NCBI RefSeq assembly: GCF_023065955.2
Contig: NW_026622952.1
Location: 29,188,313-29,252,312, forward strand
DNA length: 64,000 nt
Origin: Ursus arctos
Lineage: Eukaryota > Chordata > Mammalia > Carnivora > Ursidae
Reading direction: 5' to 3'
Position 1 is the first letter of the stretch. Each line of letters opens with the position of its first letter. Of the stretch, positions 1 through 10,505 are shown in pieces. The notes under the pieces were generated by a model that worked only from the letters and a program-made list of their open reading frames with translations, ran no database searches and had not been told where the DNA came from. A program made the position numbers and the translations under genes.

Positions 1-65
1 TTAACATTAAAACAAATCCAATGGAAAATAATCAAAGTAAAAACTTGAGTTAAAGCAATTACTTC

Positions 66-265
66 AGAGGCGCCTGGGTAGCTCAGTCATTAAGCATCTG
101 CCTTCGGCTCAGGGTGTAATCCTGGCGTTCTGGGATCAAGCCCTGCATCAGGCTCCTCTGCTGGGAGCCTGCTTCTTCCTCTCCCACTCCCCCTGCTTGT
201 GTTCCCTCTCTCGCTGGCTGTGTCTCTCTCTGTCAGATAAATAAATAAAATCTTAAAAAAAAAAA
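66..265 (+). mobile_element. CanSINE (tRNA-Lys-derived SINE), full length
   Basis: A complete carnivore SINE: a tRNA-like head with A-box/B-box-like pol III promoter sequence, a CT-rich middle, AATAAA repeats and an A-tail. It is flanked by a perfect 13-bp target-site duplication, AAAGCAATTACTT, at 52-64 and 266-278, so the insertion borders are secure. The 'CTTCTTCCTCTCCCACTCC' body is of the bear/panda SINEC1 type. Its reverse complement gives a short ORF that is not a gene. Confidence 0.95.
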
Positions 266-278
266 AAAGCAATTACTT

Positions 279-1589
279 AAGAAAGTTAAATAGGACTCTA
301 AATAGAACATCAGTGGATATTTATAATTGAAACCAATAAGGGGGAAATTAGAAAGTTTACCAATATACAGATTTAAAATCAATACACAGTTGTAAGCTTA
401 GATTCTGCAAAGGGTGGCCAAAAAAAAAAAAAAAAAAAAGATTGTGTGAGTGCGATGCATGATTTCCATGATAAATGCTAGCATGAATTCTATGATTTAG
501 TCAACAAAATAGGTTTCTTTCATTTTACAAGATCGAGTTTTTAGATGGAACTGCAGAGGAGTGATTAGCACTGCTTTGCCTCACTGGAATTACTCAAATA
601 CTCTTCTTATCTTTGTTCCCAGCAGTTTTTACTTTACTTATTCATTGCCAGCTGGAAGGTAAATGGGTCTATAGAAACTACTCTTAGAAGTAAATGAGAA
701 TTCATTGAGGGACACTGAGCTTTTAAAGGGCTGGTAATTTGCTTGATTAGTTGCATATAGCATATGTGTTCATGTTATTCTTAGATTTCTCTTGTGCATA
801 CTTTCAGATCATGTGTCCTTTTTTTCCATATGTTTCTTATCCTTATCCTTTCTTCTGCTTGGAAGGAAAAGGTTGCCTATGACAACCGAAGTTATATTTT
901 TAGTTCATTTATATTGTTTGCTTGAACATTCTTTTTTTCTTCCAAAATGAGGTGGAATCTAACCAAAATATATTCCTGCATCGGCCAAATGTCATCCTCA
1001 CTTCCGTCCATTAAAAATTGTGGTTCACTTTTTAAGAATCAGTGCCAGAGGCCAGAAAAAATTAAAGCTATAATAATCTGCTTTGTTTCAGTCCAAAATC
1101 TCAAGATCATTTCTTTTCTAGATATATATTGAAAACACTTGCACGCACGTGCACACACGTACATACACAGCATAGGCCCTAACCTGTGAAGACATATGTG
1201 TTACAAGAAAAAATACATACATTTAAATGGTTATATTATACATTAAAAATTATATATTTACAAGGAAAAATTTCAAACTAAGCCTTATTTTTGAAATTAA
1301 GACCGTCTCAGAAAATACAGGATATACATGTTCACAAACAACTCTTGTTATATTTAAACCTGCTTTAGCTTTTCTGTTTTTCTTAGCTCAGTTTTTCATA
1401 ATGAGACTAGATACCCGCTTGAAATTTAGGGGACATATTTCAAATTCATTTTATTTTGTCCACGTTTAATTATATTAATAATATCCTCCATCAAAATAAA
1501 ATCCTACAGAGTGAATATGGAACTTCCAGAAGACGTATAATCCGGTGTTTCATTTGGTAACACATGTAGACAGACCTTTGTGCTAGTTG
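279..1589. other. Unique non-coding DNA
   Basis: No gene, RNA or confidently recognised repeat. It contains a pure A-run at 421-439 and a short alternating purine-pyrimidine stretch (ACGCACGTGCACACACGTACATACACA) near 1142-1168, described here only as a CA/CG-rich patch. The 60-80-codon ORFs have low-complexity, AT-driven composition and no recognised domain. Confidence 0.6.
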
Positions 1590-2160
1590 TTAAGCCATTT
1601 TCTCTGTTTCAACTCCTGCCTTCTGCACTCTGCTTTGTGATGCTGTGATTGGCGCTCTGCATACTGCATTTCCCTTGTGCCAGTAGGGGGTGGTAGAGAG
1701 ACAGTGGTAGGCTGGAAATGGAGGGAACTGTACATTCCTGTTTGCCTTTTGTCCTGTCATGGTCACCCAGCAATTCCTCTCTTCCCTGCCAGTGGCATTG
1801 ACAGTTGGTCCAACACTTTGAGAATCCTCTTCAACAGGCTCGCTAAGGCACATCCGCACCAACTGGCTGCCTCACCCTCCCCTTAGGTCTCAATCCCAGA
1901 TTTACGGGCCTCTCCTCTAAGCTTCTGAGACACCAGCACCAGCCCAGTGGGGTGACCACCTCAGCGATCTAAGTCTCAGCTCCTGCAGACTTCTAAGTTT
2001 TCAATCTCTTCTCTCCAGACCTAGCAACAGCTGCAGGTAATTCCTTCCTGAAGTTACTATGTCTGTGTTACTGTACTGTTCCCTTTATTGCCATTTCTCT
2101 TCTTCAATATCTGGTTAATAATTCTTTATATTAAATTATCCCTAGCAAAATGAATGGTTT
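1590..2160 (+). repeat. Old interspersed repeat, family not assigned
   Basis: A C/T-rich stretch that ends with 'TACTGTACTGTTCCCTTTATTGCC' followed by an A/T-rich tail. The same motif order ('GGGTACTGTACTGTCCC' then 'TGTAAAT.. CCCTTTA..') is visible on the opposite strand at 30416-30900. The two are probably copies of one ancient dispersed element. I recognise the general type (an old mammalian repeat ending in a 'CCCTTTATTAAA'-like signal) but cannot name the family. Borders are approximate. Confidence 0.4.
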
Positions 2161-3299
2161 CTTTATCTAGCACTGACATAAAACATTTTGTTCTCATATG
2201 GGATCAGAACCTGTACCATTCACTGAGGCGTAGATATTATAATGCCTACATAGAACCCATACATGTAATCTATATAACACCTACATATGACATCTAAGTG
2301 TCAGCAAGCATTTTATGTATTTTAAGGGAATGAGCTTTTTGATAGAGGCTCTGAGACACATAATTTGGAAGTCATTTATAGTATATCTTTTAAGAGTATT
2401 AGTTAAAATTGTAAAGCATATTGTCCTAATCAACTCATCAGTTGAATCTATTAGATATATATGTCATCAGAAATAAAAGTCACATTAAAATATACAGTTG
2501 AAAAACCTACAGATTATTCTGTTGTATTTTCGTCATAAACACTGAGAAAGATTAGTGATTTAAGTAACATATTAGTTCTTTTTCCTCCTTTCAGCAACCA
2601 AAGCATATTCACAAATATTAAGTTACAGTGATACAAAAATAACACTGAAATTAGGATGACTCTACCATCGAACTTAATTTTTGTGGTCTTTTTTAAGAGC
2701 AGTCTACACAATAAGGAAAGTCAATTAAAGTTAAAATTACACCATTTTCAGGGACACATTAACTGTTGGAAGTTTCAGCCACACTGTATTTATAAAATTG
2801 AAGAAATACATCGACTTAGTCTAGTGTATGTTCAATTTGCAAGGCATGTACCCACCACTCACCATGAACATGTTCTTTGTGTTTAGCCTCCCCGAATCAC
2901 CAGGTGTTGGTAATTCATCAACCATCTAGTCTCTGACCATGCCACCAACTTCAGGCTCTGTAAATAGAAACTCAACACTGTGAATAGAAACTCAACATAC
3001 TTTACATAGTCAGTTCAGCCAGTGTTAGATATACAAGATAGCATGAAGTGAGCAGTGGAAAAAGCAACATGGAACCAGGGACAAAATGGGAATGTGTGGA
3101 AGGGGCTGGTAGTTGCCTTATCCTTACTAATAGAACCTACGATGACAATGCTCTCAGTCATAGGATTGTCTATTTCCCAGACACGCTTGAAGCTAGTTTT
3201 AATGGTGTAAGTTCAGTTAATGAAGTGTAATCAGAAGTGTTTTGTGATACTTTCAGGATGTTTAATTGAAAGGCAGTAGGTGGAAATTACACTCCTGGG
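2161..3299. other. Unique non-coding DNA
   Basis: No recognised gene or repeat. There is a small local duplication 'AGAAACTCAACA' at about 2966-2977 and 2984-2995. The 60-codon ORF at 3048-3230 has no recognised domain and no splice or promoter context. Confidence 0.55.
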
Positions 3300-5489
3300 T
3301 AGGCTAGATTAGATAGCAATGGGACAGCACTTTTGCTGAAAATAACTATAAAATCTGGATAAAATACAGAAGGAAAATGTTTAATGGCAGTCAAGAGACA
3401 ACAAGAACTGGGGAAAGGGAGCTGAAGAAAAATTGTCAGGAGTTCAGCTGAGCTGGGAGAGAAAAGGTGAGCTGTTAGATATTGAATAGCTGATTATAGC
3501 AACAAGCCAAAAATGAGAGAGTTAAACCTTAATCACTTACTGAGATGCTATGAGCAAGAGGCTAAAACCAGTGGAAAGTGGACTCCTTGATTCCATTTTC
3601 CTCCATGGAACGTCAGGTGGATCATTGCAGATGTGGGGGATATCCCACAGTTGAAGGAGTCCTGAACAAAAGGCTTCCACAGTTTATGGACCATGGGCGT
3701 TGGGGTGAAGTGAGGGGGAAGCACTGGGAGTGGAAAAGTACTGGGTACCAAGTCATAGTGAGGAAAAGTGTCTTAGTGTCCCACCCCTCCCCCCACAAGG
3801 AGAGCTCGGCAGAGATACCTGAAGAGGATCTTGGCCCAAGGCCTAAGATGAAGAGATCCAAAAATGAAGGCACTGGGGTAGGTGTTTAAATATGTGAGGG
3901 AACAGCCAGCCAGAGGGGCCTGAGTCCTTGATAGAGGCTGAGTCCCTTCAGGGACTTTTGATGCACAGGCTGTGTCCCTAATTTGGTATGAGGAGGGTAG
4001 CTTTCCACTTTGAGGTCTGTCAGAGAAAGCCTTTGCAATTGCCTATGGTCAGGCCTGAAGAAGCACATGGAGGGTTTTAACTGGGAGCCAGACTCTTCAG
4101 AGGTGAAATAATTTTTGCATCAGCTTTTACCCTGGGGTCAGTTGGTGAGGCAGGTGCAGTGGGCTCAGAATCTAAGTTCTGAGCCATAGAGGATGCTGCT
4201 GGAGGATAGAGGAACCAACAGAGATATGGTAGAATTTGGCAACTCCAAGCATGTTGTTGATTTTCCCCTGAAAATATTTGCCAAATTCTGGGCTGTGTGG
4301 GACAGAAGATTTAAAAGCTTGGTGAAAAGCATGACAGAGCTATCAACAGACTTGTAAGACAATGATTACAGTTTAGGATCTGAAACTGGAAGAGGGCCAC
4401 GAAGAATGCCCCGAGCTCTTGGTTGAGTCCAGGTTATACTAGAAGTATGATAAGCATTAATGGGGCTGTAGCCGTGCAACCATGACTCACAACAGTTCCT
4501 GTTAAGCCTCCATTGTTTTAGCATAGCAAGAGAAAGGTAAATACTATCTGGAGGAATGAATCATTGCCTTAAGCAAGCTTCTGCAATTTTTTACTACAGA
4601 ATAATTAGTTTTTAATAAAAATTGGTAGACTGCAAGACCCATGTCAAGACCAAAAATAAAATGAAATAAATGAAATAGAAACAAGCTCACAGATAATTGA
4701 GGAACCATTACCACCTGACAAGGACCTCAGAATAATTATGATTAGTATATTACAACACTAGAAACAGATGAAAAGATGGAGATTTTGGCAGAGCATTTCC
4801 ATCTCTAAAGGGAAAAAAATAGACTTCTAGAAATGAAGATAAATTATCAAAATGTTTTGTTTTAAATAAACAGTCTTTGAAGAATGAAGGTAGGAGGAGA
4901 CAGGAGTACTGAAATTGACATGTTAGTACAAAATTTAAAGGTGAAGTACAGAGAGAATAAAAGAACATTAAAAATAGTACAGTTGTAGGAGATTTATGAG
5001 ACATGGAAAGGTCTAATATACATGTAACTGGAGTCTCTAAAGGAAAAAATAAGGCAGAAGCAATGTTTTAAGAGAATTCTGCAAAACACCGAACAGCAGA
5101 TTAAGGAAGTTCTGCAACACAGTCAAGATAAATAGAGACTACCCCAAATCCTAATAATAATAAAAAAGAAATTATAGAAGAGCAAAGATGGTGAAAATGG
5201 TTAAGCAATCTGAGGGAAAGAAATCTTACCTTCAAAGGAGCAAGACATACAGCTGGCTTCTCGAGAGAAATGATAGAAATCATGAGATAACAGAATTATA
5301 TAAAGTGCAAAAAGATAACTACCAGTCCAGAACCCATTAATCAGCAAAAGGTCCTTCAAAAACAAAGTGAAATACACATTTTTGGAGGATATACTGAGAT
5401 CATTAAAAGAAACACTGAATGCTGTTCAGGTGGAAGGAAATGTATCCTTGCAGGGAAAATAATAATGAAGTAAAAATGAAATACATTTT

Positions 5490-5631
5490 GGGGCACCTGG
5501 GTGGCTCAGGTGGTTATGCATCTGCCTTGGCTCAGGTTATGATCCCGGGGTCCTGGGATAGAGCCCTCTGTCAGGCTTCCTACCCAGCGGGGAGCCTGCT
5601 TCTCCCTCTCCCTCTGCAGCTCCCCATGGTT

Positions 5632-5670
<39 letters not shown>

Positions 5671-5692
5671 TACATAAAATATTTTTTAAAAA
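5490..5692 (+). mobile_element. CanSINE inserted in L1M
   Basis: SINE head 'GGGGCACCTGGGTGGCTCAGG' region at 5490, CT-rich middle, then a (CT)n expansion at 5637-5665 in place of the usual short CT stretch, and an ATAAATACATAAAAT tail. Flanks share AATACAT (5480-5486 and 5695-5701), a likely but short target-site duplication. Confidence 0.92.
5637..5665 (+). repeat. (CT)n microsatellite inside a SINE
   Basis: About fourteen CT units expanded from the CT-rich part of the SINE. In reverse complement it yields a run of Arg-Glu codons, which explains the odd 'ER' repeat in the minus-strand ORF here. That ORF is not a gene. Confidence 0.95.
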
Positions 5693-5809
5693 GTAATACA
5701 TCTTAAGAATATACAGGAAAATATAAATGAGTATTGACTGTAAACAAAACAACAGTGGTAATGTTTTGTTGATTCAAGTAACAATTTAAAAGGTGTTAAA
5801 ATGCTTAAC

Positions 5810-6830
5810 CTTTCTAAGCTACCCAGGGAGGGTCCGTACAGCATTGTGCGTTGCTGCCCTAACTTAAAGGGAAACTTTGATAATGTCCGGAGCCCTTGAT
5901 GTCCTGCAAGTGAAGCAGGTGGATGTCCTCAAATTCCTTGCTGCAGGAACCTACTTAGGTGGCACCAACGTTGACTTCCAAATGGAACAGTCTATCTACA
6001 AAAGGAAAAGTGATGGCATCTACATCATAAATCTGAAAAGAACCTGCAAGCTTCTGCCGGCAGCTCATGCCATTGTTACCCTTGGAAACCTGGCTGATGT
6101 CAGTGTCATATCATCCAGGAATCCTGGCCAGTGAGCTGTGCTGAAGAAGCTGATGCTACTGGAACCACTCCTATTGCTGGCCGCCTCACTCCTGGAACCT
6201 TCACTAACCAGATCCAGGCAGCCTTCTAGGAACCAAGACTTCTGGCGGTTATCAATCCCAGGGCTGACCACCAGCTCCTCACAGAGGTGTATTATGTTAA
6301 CCTCTGCCTATCCTCACTCTGTGTAGACTCTCCTCTGCACTATGTGGACATTGCCATCCTTTGCAACAACAAGGGAGCTCACTCTGGGTCTGATGTGGTG
6401 GATGCTGGCCCGGGATGTTCTGCTCATGAATGGCACCATTTCCTGTGAACACCCATGAGAAGTCATGCCTGATCTCTACTTCTACAGAGATCCTGAAGAC
6501 ATTGAAAAGGAAGCACAAGGCTGTTGCTGAAAAGGTTGTGACCAATTAGGAATTTCAGGGTGAATGGACCGTTGGAGCTCCTGAATTCACTGCTACTCAA
6601 CCTGAAATCACAGTCTGGTCCGAAGGCGTGCAGATGCCCTCTGTGTCTATTCAGCAGTTCCCTACTGAAGAATGGAGCGCTCAGGTCTGCAGCTCCCACT
6701 GCTCAGGCCACTGAATGGGTAGGAACAACCACTGACTGGTCTTAAGCTGCTCTTCCACAAAGGCAAGCAAAACGGAAATAAGGTTGATGGAAAAGAAATG
6801 CTTTCTAAAAAAAATAAATAAATAAAATAA
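5810..6830 (+). pseudogene. RPSA: Processed pseudogene of ribosomal protein SA (laminin receptor)
   Basis: An intron-less retrocopy of RPSA, the 40S ribosomal protein also known as the 37/67-kDa laminin receptor. It begins with the 5' UTR of the mRNA ('CTTTCT', then 'AACTTAAAGGGAAACTTT' just before the start). The ATG is at 5883; the peptide opens MSGALDVLQ and keeps [12 protein letters not shown] and [17 protein letters not shown] stop codon replaces the Arg after 'NPGQ' at 6132-6134, about residue 84 of a protein usually 295 residues long. Shortly after it the frame is lost; later indels and a further stop (TAG at 6547-6549) follow. The acidic C-terminal repeat is shortened, and the normal stop (TAA) is at 6743-6745. 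An A-rich tail follows at 6806-6828. A probable 12-bp duplication with two mismatches (AAAATGCTTAAC at 5798-5809; AAAATGCATGAC at 6829-6840) supports L1-mediated insertion. Not expected to make protein. Confidence 0.96.
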
Positions 6831-7195
6831 AATGCATGACAATGTTATTTTACAAAAGTTGAGGGGGGTAAATTGAATTAAAGTGTTCTAAAGTTCAAGC
6901 ATAATTAGAGTGGTAAAAGCCACGATTTTTTTTTTAGATTGTAATATGTCAAAATTGTATGTAATCATAGTTATTACTAAGAGAGTAGTAAAAGTAAGTT
7001 TAACAATTTAATAGAACAAAATGGAATAATGGTAAAATATTTTATTGTGACAGAGGCAAGAAAGAAAAGGGAATGTAATATGGATTGATTAAAAACAGTG
7101 GTAGAGTAGATAAGAATCAAATATGTCAGTGTCAGTAATTATATTAAAAATTAATTAAATTCTCCAATTAAAAGACTAAGTTGCCAAGGAAAACA

Positions 7196-8284
7196 AAGCC
7201 ATGTGCTGTATGCTAGTTCACTGTGTGAAGGGACCACATTTTTATGGCTTTGTTGATTACAGGGAGTCAAGTCACAATCCTATCTGTTTCGATGGGGGAA
7301 AGAGACACTCACATTTAATGGAGAAAGTTTGGGCGAGGTTCACAAAAGGGAAAGGAGGCAATGAGACCTTGTGGGTGAGGACTTTTGGGCTATTCAGTGT
7401 ACTATTGTTGCTTCTACATCTGCAACTGATGTGTTGTATGGTGTGCTTCTCTGTTCTACACATGTCAGAGGGGATTCTTTTGATCAGAGTGTTGCATGTA
7501 CACAAGTGTTAGTGAGACATTCCCTTGTCAGTTACCACCAGTGGGGGTATCTGAGTACACTGCCAGCTGGGGTACTCTTAAAGTCTTACATACACTGATG
7601 CTGTCCTGCTGGTTGGCAAATCAGGAGCCTCAGTCACAATAGCCCTGACTTTGGAGATATCACACCTTTGCTCACAGGTATGGTTGGCAAACTCCAAAAA
7701 AGCTCAGGAGCCTCCTTGATGAATAAAATTTTTTGGGACTATGTGGGGTATTTGCAGCACTTAATCCCTCTGGAAGTCAGGGAAATAGGGGTTGTTTTGG
7801 TTGGTTTTGTTTTGTTTTGTTTTGTTTTGTTTTCAGCCTTCCACCACCAAAAGAAAAGCCTTAAAACTTACCAGACTCTGAGTATGGGTACAGTTTGTAT
7901 CTTGCTGGGGCACTCCGTGGGGTCATTTATGTTGGGTAACAGGAAAATTATAACTCTGTTAACAGGTTCCAAACCAACAGGCTTGGAAGGCATCCAGCAG
8001 GCTGAAATTCTATACTTTCGGGACATCATGATTTTCATGATCCCTTTGAGTTATAAATCTTCGTGATTAATGATTTTGCTGATTGTAGCCTCTGGCAAAG
8101 AGAAGCAACTCCTTTGAGTTTAGAACGTGCAACCTCCCTGACACAGTTGCCAGGTGCACTCCTCTGCAAAAGCAGCTCTTAGTTTCTTACTTGGCTCCTG
8201 TCAAAATTGAGTATCTGATCTAGGGAGGCTCTGTTACTCTTTTTCTGACATTTTGGGGTGGGCCTTTTGGGTTTAAATCAACCA
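7196..8284. other. Non-coding DNA with a (TTTTG)n repeat
   Basis: No recognised gene. A (TTTTG)n tract lies at 7793-7833. It falls within a 132-codon ORF (7668-8066) whose hydrophobic 'VLVGFVLFCFVLF' run is simply the translated tract. Some stretches look like old repeat, but no family is recognised. Confidence 0.55.
7793..7833 (+). repeat. (TTTTG)n simple repeat
   Basis: Six or so TTTTG units, slightly impure at the left end. Confidence 0.95.
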
Positions 8285-8840
8285 TCTTGTTATTTATTTT
8301 CCACTTGTCCCATCTTTCTTGATTCCTTTCTTCTCCCTCTTTTCCTTCTCTTTTGTATGAAGGAAGTATTCTTTATAATTCCATTATTTTTCCTTTGTTG
8401 GCTCACTTCCTATAACACTATTTAATGTTATTTTCATGGTTGCTTTAGGGTTTATGTTGTACATCTTTAATTTATTATGGTCTACTTCAAATAATATTAT
8501 ATTACTTTATGTACACTGTAAGAACTTTAAAATACTTCCATTTCTTCTTTCCCAGCTTTGTCCTATTGTTACACATTTTACTGCTGTATATGCTATTTAT
8601 CTTATTACATTGTTATTCTTCTGGCTATAAGCAGAGTATTATCTTTTAGAGAGATTTATTGGGTAAAGAAAAAACCCGTTTTAACCCATGTTGTTCCCGT
8701 AATTGGTGCTCTTTATTCCTTTGTGTAAATCCATGTTCCTGTCTGGTATCATTTCCTTCCACTTAAAGGAAGGACTTCCTCTAACATTTCTTCTGCTGAA
8801 GAACTGTCCATGATGAGTTCTTGAAGCTCTCGTATGTATG
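8285..8840 (-). mobile_element. L1M fragment (inter-ORF/5' part), inverted relative to its neighbour
   Basis: Read on the - strand this matches the spacer between ORF1 and ORF2 of old L1M elements, as does the + strand DNA at 22545-23400. Diagnostic pieces on the + strand are 'TTTCATGGTTGCTTTAGGG' and 'GGTGCTCTTTATTCCTTTGTG'. It directly abuts an L1M 3' end in the opposite direction (8848 onward). Very diverged; borders approximate. Confidence 0.6.
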
Positions 8841-8847
8841 TGACCAT

Positions 8848-9600
8848 ACAATATGGTGGTGAGAATGTAGAGCCACTAAAATGCCCATATACTGCTGGAG
8901 GGAATGTGAAAAGGTAGAATCACATTGAAAAACTGACAGTTTTCTGAAAAATTTAACAGACACCTCCCATGTGATCCACCCATTCCACTCTTAGGTGTCT
9001 ACCCAAGAGAAACAAAACTTTATGTCCAAAGACTCATATACAAATGTTCGTAGTACCTTTGTTTGTAATATCCTAAACTGGAGAAAACCCAAATATTTAT
9101 GGACAGGGGAGTAGATAAAAAAAAAATTACAGCATATCCACACCAACGAATACTACTCAGCGATAAAAAGAAGTGATTATCGATATACATGACCCTATGG
9201 ATACATTTCAAAATCATTATTCTGAGTGGAAGAAGTCAGGCAGAGTGTATACAGTATTATGATTCCATGTATATGAAATCGATATACATGACCCTATGGA
9301 TACATTTCAAAATCATTATTCTGAGTGGAAGAAGTCAGGCAGAGTGTATACAGTATTATGATTCCATGTATATGAAATTCTAGAAATTTCAAACTCACCT
9401 ACAGTGGCAGGAGGAGGACCAGTGATTGCCTGGGATTAGGAGTTGAGGGAGGGAAAGATTACAAAGAGGAAAAAGGAAACTGTATAGTATAATTGAAAAG
9501 TTCAACATCTTGATTGTAGTGATGGTTTTATGGGTGTATATATGTCAAAAATGATCAAATGGTGGAACTTTAATACATAGAGTTTATTGGACTTTTTCAG
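8848..9600 (+). mobile_element. L1M 3' end (ORF2 tail and 3' UTR) with a 99-bp duplication
   Basis: Recognisable L1M 3' end: 'CTGCTGGAGGGAATGTGAAAA', 'ATCCACCCATTCCACTC', then the 'ATTATTCTGAGTGGAAGAAG' and 'GTTCAACATCTTGATTGTAG' portions of the 3' UTR. The coding frame is broken. A perfect tandem duplication of 99 bp lies within it (9179-9378). The adjacent opposite-strand L1M piece at 8285-8840 may belong to the same insertion, as a 5' inversion. Confidence 0.75.
9179..9378 (+). repeat. Perfect 99-bp tandem duplication
   Basis: The segment starting CGATATACATGACCC at 9181 and ending TATATGAAAT at 9279 is repeated base for base from 9280 to 9378, a period of 99 bp with no mismatch. Because 99 is a multiple of three, the translation also repeats, giving an ORF (9189-9383) with two copies of the same peptide; it is not a gene. 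Confidence 0.98.
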
Positions 9601-9934
9601 TGTAAATTGAGATAAAATCTCATCAGTATTCTTTTGGGTAATCTATATTCGGTATTTTCTATACTGTGTTAAACTGCAAAATGAAAGTGTTAACATCTAA
9701 TACAATTTTTCTAGACCTAATTTGATAATTTCTACTTTTGTCTTTAAATTATTTAATTTTACATAAATGTTGGTAGGTTAAATTTGCTTATGATTTGGGC
9801 ACACTGGAATTTTTCAGTCTTTGTTTATCCTCAGCTATACTATTAATTTGTGGTTTTCTTCCAAGACCGGAGCTGACTTTGTTCCTTTCTTCTCCAGGGG
9901 TAGAGATTCCTCTTTTCCTTGATTCCTTGCTCCT

Positions 9935-10114
9935 GGATTCTCCTCCAGGGGACACTGGGCAACGTCTGCAGACATTTTTGTGTGTCACACCCTGGAGGGT
10001 CCTACTGGCTTCTAACAGGTAGAGGCCAAAATGCTACTAGATATCCTACAGGGCATAACCCAACCCCACAACAAAGACTTACCCAGCTCACATGTCCATA
10101 GTGCCAAGGTTGAG
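9935..10114 (+). mobile_element. MER5A-type hAT-Charlie non-autonomous DNA transposon
   Basis: Shows the MER5A order: 'CAGGGGACACTGGGCAACGTC', 'CAGACATTTTTGTGTGTCAC', 'CCTACTGGCTTCTAACAGGT', 'AACCCCACAACAAAGA' and the terminal 'AGTGCCAAGGTTGAGA'. No transposase. The left terminal repeat is worn away. Confidence 0.85.
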
Positions 10115-10289
10115 ACAAATGTAGATTAATCACTGATTATGTTGAATGGTAGAAAAACAAATGCAAACAAACAAATATAGAAAAAAATCTATTTTAAATG
10201 CAAAAATATACAAAAAATAACAAGTTAATCTTGTTTCTTAGTGATAGAATAAAGTCAAAGTTTATAATTTGAGCTACTTTAAGAATTCC

Positions 10290-10496
10290 TGGGATGCTTG
10301 GGTGGCTCAGTCGGTTAAGCTTCTGCCTTTGGCTCAGGTCATGATCCCAGGGTGCTGGAATCAAGTCCCGGATTGGGCTCCCTGCTTAGGGGGGGAGGGG
10401 GACAGAGAACCTGCTTCTCCCTCTCCTGGCTGTTCCCCCTGCTTGTGCTCTCTCCCTGTCTGACAAATAAATAAATAAAATCTTTAAAAAAAAAAA
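10290..10496 (+). mobile_element. CanSINE, full length
   Basis: SINE head at 10291 ('GGGATGCTTGGGTGGCTCAG'), a G-rich insertion in the middle (10390-10401), CT-rich body, AATAAATAAATAAAATCTTT and an A-tail. Target-site duplication AAGAATTCC at 10281-10289 and 10497-10505. Confidence 0.94.
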
Positions 10497-10505
10497 AAGA
10501 ATTCC

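Larger units (their letters stand above)
3300..7195 (+). mobile_element. Ancient L1M/HAL1-type LINE, ORF1 and inter-ORF part, interrupted
   Basis: Purine-rich, heavily mutated sequence that follows the order of an old L1M/HAL1 element. It shows 5' UTR-like DNA, then ORF1-like stretches ('TTACCTTCAAAGGAGCAA' at 5229-5246, 'TATCCTTGCAGGGAAAATAA' near 5443), then the inter-ORF spacer at 5700-5797 and 6841-7190. No reading frame survives. The body is split by a younger SINE (5490-5692) and by the RPSA retrocopy (5810-6830), so it predates both. Orientation is judged from remembered family structure. The left border is vague and the right border is where spacer similarity fades. Subfamily not determined. 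Confidence 0.6.

Noticed and set aside
66..265. tRNA-Lys-like sequence as a tRNA gene
   Set aside because: The tRNA-like head belongs to a SINE with CT-rich body, A-tail and target-site duplication; the cloverleaf is degenerate.
5877..6134. 85-codon ORF encoding the N-terminus of RPSA as a real gene
   Set aside because: It is the intact start of a retrocopy; a stop falls near residue 84 and the rest is frameshifted, with no introns and an A-tail.
7668..8066. 132-codon ORF with a hydrophobic segment that looks like a membrane helix
   Set aside because: The helix is the translation of a (TTTTG)n simple repeat.
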